11,764 nucleotides of DNA, taken from positions 1-11,764 of the forward strand of contig JAEWSZ010000080.1 in the NCBI GenBank assembly GCA_023397905.1, in the 5' to 3' direction. The notes under the pieces were generated by a model. It ran no database searches. It was not told where the DNA came from and was given only the letters and a program-made list of their open reading frames with translations. Below, piece after piece: positions 7,601 through 11,764 of the stretch. This stretch comes from Bacillota bacterium. GTDB lineage: Bacteria > Bacillota > Clostridia > Acetivibrionales > DSM-1351. The translations under genes were made by a program, and so were the position numbers. The first letter of the stretch is position 1, and every line of letters starts with the position of its first letter.

Positions 7601-10600
7601 ACAGAACCATCATAAGGGCCCAGCTGGACAAGGCGGGGATGCTTCCCGAAGATGCCAGGAACGCTCTTGCCGCTGATGTTTCAAGGGCTCAAGCCGTATA
7701 TGTAAACAGCGGAGCGACCTCGGAGGAGATCAAAGCCGCTGCGGACGCCCTGGCTGAAGCCATAAAGGCTGTGGAAGGCCTGGAGACTCCGGACATAAGC
7801 AGCATATATAACGGACAGAACAACAGCTATACGGTGACCATTACCTCACGGGATTCGGGAACCGTCAAGTACAGATTGAGCGGCAGTGAGAGCGGTGCGG
7901 GTGCATGGCTGAATTATACGGCGCCATTTGTGGTGGACAGCACTGACAATTCCATAAATCAGGGCATTCTGTATGTCTCTGCATATGCTGCCTCTCCGGA
8001 TGGTACCAAGGATTCCGGGATAACTACCCTCAGACTGGATTTTCGTCAGGGCGGAGGCCCCGGTACTATAAGGGATGGTGAATACACAATTCCCGTCAAC
8101 CTGTGGCACTCTGTGAATAACGAACCTTCCATGGGCAACAATGCACTGGCGCATACGGCCGCACTTGTGGTAAAAGACGGACAAGGCACGCTGCATCTGA
8201 CCTTCAGCCCTCTGGAATTCATGAATATGAAGGGGTACCTGTCTCAACTGGACCTGCTTGACAATGTGGTGTTAAATGAAAACAACTATCCTGTAGCCTA
8301 TGATCTGATTCCGGCTGCGGTTCTGACCACTTACGATGTGGTGGATGACTTCAACAGACCCGGCGGCTCAGATCCCAATTGTGCGGGAAAGCCATATCCC
8401 CATGAAATAACGGTGCCTGTTACACTGAATCAGGAATACACCTGGGCTCATGTTTATGTACCTATTATGGGAAGTATGGGCTTCGGCGACCAGGTGGCAA
8501 GGATCAAGCTGGATTGGAGCGGACTGGCTTCTGCGGGCCAGCCTGACCCTGATACGGCTCCGGTGAAGGAGATCGGTGACAACAACGGGGACGGTATAAT
8601 CGACCTGACGGAAAACGACCTTTCCGACATTCCGGATCTCAATAAAAATATGAGCTTAAGGGCCGGCGCAGTGACTCTCAATATCCCGGCCAGGTATGTG
8701 GATCAGATGTTTAGCGGCAATTCAGGCGCTGCATTGCAGTTTAAAGTCAATGAAAGCCCGGAGGGCACGAAAAACGCCATCATAGGGCTTGTTGGAGACG
8801 GAGACAGGCTCACCGGCACTTTGGATATAAACCTGAGTCTGGGCGGACAAAACATCAGCAGTCTGGGCGGCAGGGTCAGGATCACCATCAGCCTGACGGC
8901 GGCTCAGACTGAAGTTCTCCGTAACGCAGGCAGCAGAAAGCTTTGCTATTATGATCCGGCTACGGGCAGGCTTACCGACATGAACGCAGTTTTTGACCTG
9001 ACCGGAAAAACCGTAACCTTCTATACCGACCATTTAAGCACCTATGTTGTTGTGGCCTCGGAATCCGCAGGCCCGGGAGGCCCAGGGGGCCCCGGAGGAT
9101 TACCCGGAAACAGCCACGGCCTGAAAAATGGCACATACAGCATCAGGGTGCATGCACTGCAGGAATATTCAAGCGACAGGTCCATGGCGGACCAGTTCTT
9201 CATTGAGCCCGCAGAGCTTGCGGTTTCAGGAGAGACCATCGGTGTAACTGCGATAATGTACGGTACGAAAAGCAGTGCGGAATTGCCGACAGGTATACGT
9301 ATGAGCTACATCACATCCCTGCAGTATAAAAACGCCAGCGGAAACTGGGTGGATGCCGTGGGCTCCAGAAACAATTCTGCGGACACTATTACGGCCAGAA
9401 TGACGGTCTCCGGCCTTGACGACATATATATGCGCGTAATGGTACCTGACTATATGGGAAATGATTACAAAGTATTCAGGCTTGTATTTGACAGGGGTTC
9501 CATCAAGGAAGGCGGGGTGGACTTCGGCAGCGGAATAGTCCCGCCTCTGGAAACCGGTGTTTACACTATAAAGGCTTCTGCGGATAGCGGCGGCTCCATA
9601 AGCCCCAGCGGAGACGTAGAGGTTAAAAAGGACGGGGATCAGACCTTTACCATCACGGCCGACAAGGAGCATGCCATTAAGGATGTGCTTGTGGACGGCA
9701 AGTCGGTGGGGGCTGTGAACACTTACAGCTTTACCAAGGTGAACGAGGACCACAGTATCAGCGCAACCTTTAATAAGACGGCGGTTGCGGCTGCTCCTGC
9801 TCCTGTTTTCAAGGACACGGCAAACCACTGGGCTAAAAATGCCATTGGCTTTGTAGTTGAAAAAGGAATTTTCAGCGGCACCTCCGCTACCACCTTCAGT
9901 CCTGACGCTCCAATGACGCGAGGCATGTTTGTTACCGTACTCGGACACATTCACGGCGTCGATGTATCAAAATATAAGACGGTTTCATTTACAGATGTGA
10001 ACGCATCGCAATATTATGCTCCATATGTGGCATGGGCCGCTAAAAACGGAATTGTGAGCGGTGTGGGCAATAACAAATTTGCTCCGGACAATACGGTCAC
10101 ACGTGAGCAGGCCGCCACCATGCTGGCAAAGTACAGAGCATTTGCAGGCATTGACAATAAGGCTTCTATTCAGGAAAAAGAGGGTCTTGCCGACGGCCTT
10201 TATACTGTGGAAGCCACAGCGCTTAAGGAAAATTCCGACGAGCTGTCAATGTCGGACCAGTTCCTGACGGAAAAGGCCAAATTGACAGTAGCCGGCGGAA
10301 AGCTCAAGCTGAGCATGACCTGGCACGGCACCGGATACATCACCATGGATATGATCAAGGAACTGAAATACCAGCAGCCTGACGGCAGTTTCGTTGAAAT
10401 TAACCGGACGGTCTCAGCAGATAAAATGTCCATGGAGCTTAGTCTCAATATCGCTGATATCAACAAGGCAACAGTCATTCAGGTTTACGTGCCCGCGGGC
10501 ATGGGAGAGAGCCGGCCGAAATTCCGGCTGGTGCTGGACCCCGATACCCTGACGAAAGCGGCGGCAGCATTTGCAGACGACGCTAAAATAAGTCCCTGGG

Positions 10601-10737
10601 CAAAGGACAACGTTCATTCCATGCAGCTTGCCGGCCTGTTTAATGGTGACGACAACGGCAATTTCAATCCGCAGAATCCCATTACCCGCGCGGAAGCCGC
10701 TTCTGTTTTTGCAAAAAGCCTTGGCTTTGAAAACTGA
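4678..10737 (+). CDS. Giant SLH-anchored multi-NEAT surface protein, Shr-like heme receptor
   Basis: A 2019-aa exported protein. The signal peptide is 1-29 (cleavage near AMA-AEG), followed by a cadherin-like beta domain (about 36-137) and two 92-aa Ig-like repeats (143-234, 235-322). A divergent NEAT-like domain (325-512) and a related beta domain (about 550-660) come next, then a beta region (662-800) and a NEAT domain (815-978). A helical FIVAR-like segment (979-1036) and a chitobiase/Fn3-like segment (1038-1124) precede a NEAT domain (1133-1282). Then come an EF-hand loop (1301-1312), a ZU5-like region (about 1320-1462), a PGG-rich linker (1464-1478), a NEAT domain (1484-1608), an InlB-B-like repeat (1626-1701), SLH1 (1710-1762), SLH2 (1770-1825), a NEAT domain (1839-1958) and SLH3 (1971-2019). 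SLH motifs are TRG, TRE and TRA. SLH repeats bind pyruvylated wall polymer, so the protein sits on the surface. The clear NEAT domains carry an SM near the start and an M near VP-x-MG. Reception of heme or hemoprotein is inferred by analogy with Shr. Confidence 0.88.
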   Translation: MVKSKKILSLFLAVIMTVLMLLPATAMAAEGNNDGLPEEVSISTVFNTPVEVTSVSEADSAYYISAGVTANYTEDSLSAQDITAYEAGSDMILYTGPDFAAPAAGPINLAVGPNITYVKVVSPEPEITAYYTLTIYRMGGSDVTGVKVSHLGDFVTNGGTQSFSAVVEGENNPGQDVSWSIVGEVVTGTAISVDGLLTVAADETADTLTVMATSAADSGKYGTAAVAVINAEAVVTGVKVSPSSASVTKGKTCSFSAVVEGEDNPGQDVVWSITGEAAAGTFISTVGLLTVAADETADTLTVVATSLEDSNKSGTATVTLVAPLDNGVYSVPLNFYSGMYAIDSKKLLTNGTPATQFDKRALVRAVDGGYEVTLQYNSHSIYDFIQIVDPEKLNDVKAILNNPSSGYGTFNDFPAGNFNWPAGLGEPRTIDPAETSFVSPDFNKYYLKDVEITQADADIDTGYITFRVPNLTDEVLIKSYSRAVSVSNNSQSIRLIGLIMHFDPSLALRLPDSLTLEKGSHTLGYAWTNQAKNSLATAAQVGRMDVTGTVTTIGILQDAVAVTVGDSGRLTATFTLKPDDPVVSVERVVSRDMDLNAGAAKVKLYWVDAHGNTATYEPLDISNGSFTLTYEDMAFGIPLRIKTASTGSQYYFGSLRLDPVQVTEGVKSDNGVRLAYRSSAMSENSIFAAPSYMDYGSSRKAYLSQDRFDSYTAYGAVIKGVPHYLFYSVSLTYENEPVTPQEPVTLSFPIPAGWDPDRVTLYYFGNLNTNNPSYSVDSQNRTVSITTKNAKEINSDYLLLERGQPDDLSKVASEDGLYRTKVFIKNANKDDVSMSSFTVVGNNGYIEVKNGQKTLYYEAQPTSVGGIPGWMRRAFYYDGSEMKGEANYLSYHAKDDGSLMLNDNSDYYMIYPKKVAVPLLGTVSGGYYKIGFNIPVMDGLGGNDSSDGYHVTADALLMFQGVERIGGTNPLAAYDRTIIRAQLDKAGMLPEDARNALAADVSRAQAVYVNSGATSEEIKAAADALAEAIKAVEGLETPDISSIYNGQNNSYTVTITSRDSGTVKYRLSGSESGAGAWLNYTAPFVVDSTDNSINQGILYVSAYAASPDGTKDSGITTLRLDFRQGGGPGTIRDGEYTIPVNLWHSVNNEPSMGNNALAHTAALVVKDGQGTLHLTFSPLEFMNMKGYLSQLDLLDNVVLNENNYPVAYDLIPAAVLTTYDVVDDFNRPGGSDPNCAGKPYPHEITVPVTLNQEYTWAHVYVPIMGSMGFGDQVARIKLDWSGLASAGQPDPDTAPVKEIGDNNGDGIIDLTENDLSDIPDLNKNMSLRAGAVTLNIPARYVDQMFSGNSGAALQFKVNESPEGTKNAIIGLVGDGDRLTGTLDINLSLGGQNISSLGGRVRITISLTAAQTEVLRNAGSRKLCYYDPATGRLTDMNAVFDLTGKTVTFYTDHLSTYVVVASESAGPGGPGGPGGLPGNSHGLKNGTYSIRVHALQEYSSDRSMADQFFIEPAELAVSGETIGVTAIMYGTKSSAELPTGIRMSYITSLQYKNASGNWVDAVGSRNNSADTITARMTVSGLDDIYMRVMVPDYMGNDYKVFRLVFDRGSIKEGGVDFGSGIVPPLETGVYTIKASADSGGSISPSGDVEVKKDGDQTFTITADKEHAIKDVLVDGKSVGAVNTYSFTKVNEDHSISATFNKTAVAAAPAPVFKDTANHWAKNAIGFVVEKGIFSGTSATTFSPDAPMTRGMFVTVLGHIHGVDVSKYKTVSFTDVNASQYYAPYVAWAAKNGIVSGVGNNKFAPDNTVTREQAATMLAKYRAFAGIDNKASIQEKEGLADGLYTVEATALKENSDELSMSDQFLTEKAKLTVAGGKLKLSMTWHGTGYITMDMIKELKYQQPDGSFVEINRTVSADKMSMELSLNIADINKATVIQVYVPAGMGESRPKFRLVLDPDTLTKAAAAFADDAKISPWAKDNVHSMQLAGLFNGDDNGNFNPQNPITRAEAASVFAKSLGFEN
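5104..5640 (+). repeat. Tandem 276-bp duplication coding for two Ig-like domains
   Basis: Two adjacent units with a 276-base period (from 5104 and from 5380) encode near-matching 92-aa domains. Both start VTGVKVS, contain NNPGQDV or DNPGQDV, and share the run LLTVAADETADTLTV. The domains resemble Big-type Ig folds that space binding domains from the wall. The similarity is high at DNA level, so the duplication is fairly recent or kept similar by gene conversion. Confidence 0.8.
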
Positions 10738-10762
10738 TATTTTATAAAGAAGCAATAAATAC

Positions 10763-10804
10763 CGGCAGGCGGATGGAGAGTATATATCTCTGTCCGCCTG
10801 GCCG
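10763..10804 (+). terminator. Strong intercistronic hairpin between the receptor and Shp-like genes
   Basis: CAGGCGGA (10766-10773) pairs exactly with TCCGCCTG (10793-10800). The stem extends outward through CGG/CCG with one bulge and inward through AGAG/CTCT (10777-10780, 10788-10791), leaving a TATATAT loop. No T-run follows, so it may be a processing or stability element that lowers downstream expression rather than a full terminator. Confidence 0.5.
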
Positions 10805-10836
10805 TGTATTACCAATATATCGAAGAAAGGGAAAAT

Positions 10837-11764
10837 ATGAAACGGAACTTATTATGCACAGCGGCTGTATTTATTATATTCATCTTAAGCAGTACATATA
10901 TCCATGCCGCCGTGCCTGAAGATGGAGCATATATTGTGAATAATACGACCTATTATGTCAATCCGGATACGGGGGCGGCAGATGACGGCGGAGACACCTC
11001 AACAGGAGAGGGCATGTGCCGGAACGCCACCTACGAAAAAAGCCTGTACGGAGCTAAAGGAGGACAGCAGTATGTGATCCTGCGTATAAAACTCATTTCC
11101 TTCATTTCCGACATCCACTTTTCTGTTCAGCAGAAAAAGGGCGATGCCGGGTCTTATTCCGAAGTGGCTTATACGGTTGTGGGAGAGAATACAAAGGAGA
11201 ACACGAAGGATTTCCGGTTTGAAGTACCGGCTGCCGATGTGCTCATAAAGCCCCGGTTTTTCGTCGGGCCCATGAACCGTGATGTCACATATTTTGTCGG
11301 GCTTGACATGGACTCTGCAAAAGAGGACGGAGGGGCATTTGCGGCTTTTAACGGAAAGGCGGCGGAAGCCAAGCCGACTGCTGCGACAACTCCGGCTTCA
11401 GGCAGCGCCCCGGGAAAAGATATTCCCGCCACAGCCGCACCTGCATCAAAAGGCGCGCCGAAAGCCGCCGATAACGAAAGCAGTCCTGAAAAAGCGGGTG
11501 AGGCACAAAATTCACCGGATTCATCGGCGGGTAATACAGCGGCAGAGCCTTCTCCGGACGGAAAGGCAACACAGGAGCAAAGTCCCGGAACGGGAAAAGA
11601 CGGTTCTCAGGAAGTACTGGGCATTACGGGTTTTATGGATAATGGCGACCCCATGACGGTGGACGCAGACAGCAAGGAAGATAAGGATACCGGTACATCT
11701 CCGGGAGTGTTTGTATGGCCGGCGGCAGCGGTATTGTTAGTTGGGGGTGCAGCTGTGATTCTGG
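10837..11764 (+). CDS. Shp-like heme-binding membrane-anchored protein, 3' truncated
   Basis: The frame is open from the ATG at 10837 to the window end (309 residues visible) and lacks a stop. The ribosome binding site AGAAAGGGA lies at 10823-10831. The signal peptide is 1-24. The domain at about 25-160 matches the streptococcal heme protein Shp: GEGMCRNATY (57-66) corresponds to Shp GQGMVEGTVY, and FFVGPMNRDVTYFV (141-154) to Shp MFVEPMKREVVFYL. The two methionines that coordinate heme in Shp are present as M60 and M146. Residues about 172-290 are a low-complexity Ala/Pro/Ser/Lys/Glu linker spanning the wall, and a hydrophobic helix begins at about 291 (VFVWPAAAVLLVGGAAVIL), the membrane anchor. 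Shp passes heme from Shr to the HtsA lipoprotein of an ABC importer, so importer genes probably follow beyond the window. It lies 99 bases after the receptor gene and is probably co-transcribed. Confidence 0.85.
   Translation, partial: MKRNLLCTAAVFIIFILSSTYIHAAVPEDGAYIVNNTTYYVNPDTGAADDGGDTSTGEGMCRNATYEKSLYGAKGGQQYVILRIKLISFISDIHFSVQQKKGDAGSYSEVAYTVVGENTKENTKDFRFEVPAADVLIKPRFFVGPMNRDVTYFVGLDMDSAKEDGGAFAAFNGKAAEAKPTAATTPASGSAPGKDIPATAAPASKGAPKAADNESSPEKAGEAQNSPDSSAGNTAAEPSPDGKATQEQSPGTGKDGSQEVLGITGFMDNGDPMTVDADSKEDKDTGTSPGVFVWPAAAVLLVGGAAVIL

Noticed and set aside
9226..9954. 242-codon open frame on the minus strand
   Set aside because: It is antisense to well-supported NEAT and B-repeat coding sequence, has no recognisable domain and no convincing ribosome binding site.
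1..11764. CRISPR array, tRNA, rRNA, transposase or phage genes
   Set aside because: I saw no evenly spaced short repeats, tRNA-like cloverleaf, rRNA core strings or recombinase motifs in the window.

Overview
The window looks like a heme/iron acquisition locus from a Gram-positive (monoderm) member of the Bacillota, most likely a Clostridia-type or Paenibacillus-like organism. The reasons are SLH cell-wall-anchoring domains, Gram-positive signal peptides, strong AAAGGAG-type ribosome binding sites, a clean sigma-A promoter, and NEAT and Shp-type heme-binding domains. Base composition looks roughly balanced. The genus cannot be named from the sequence. Every gene is on the + strand.

Layout. 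(1) 1-2495: two overlapping ABC exporter half-transporters, the first cut by the window edge; the second has a CydC-like membrane domain. (2) 2496-3399: a spacer with a repeated palindromic element, then a 268-aa protein that reads as a DtxR/MntR-like winged-helix and dimerisation region fused to a NEAT-like domain. I think it is a cytoplasmic heme- or porphyrin-responsive regulator. (3) 3400-3819: two palindromes, a sigma-A promoter overlapped by a Fur-box-like site, and a roughly 225-nt leader with a long closing stem and several hairpins. (4) 3820-4368: a small secreted single-domain NEAT-like protein. (5) 4369-4677: a terminator-like hairpin and a second copy of the palindromic element. 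(6) 4678-10737: a 2019-aa surface receptor with four clear and up to two divergent NEAT-like domains, Ig-like repeats, an EF-hand loop and three SLH repeats. (7) 10837 to the window end: a homologue of the streptococcal heme-binding protein Shp, cut by the window edge.

Proposed working. By analogy with the streptococcal Shr-Shp-HtsABC relay, the SLH-anchored giant would capture heme or hemoprotein. The small secreted protein would act as a hemophore or shuttle, and the Shp-like membrane-anchored protein would pass heme to an HtsABC-type importer expected just downstream. The CydDC-like ABC pair could export heme, porphyrin or thiol compounds. The NEAT-containing regulator would link intracellular heme status to transcription, with a Fur-family protein adding iron control.

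Most notable: the apparent DtxR-NEAT fusion has lost most metal ligands, which suggests a metal sensor rebuilt to sense heme. A paired-methionine signature recurs in the NEAT domains and the regulator, and appears as paired histidines in the small secreted protein. A NEAT domain is inserted between the second and third SLH repeats. Heme binding is inferred from family features throughout; nothing here demonstrates it directly.
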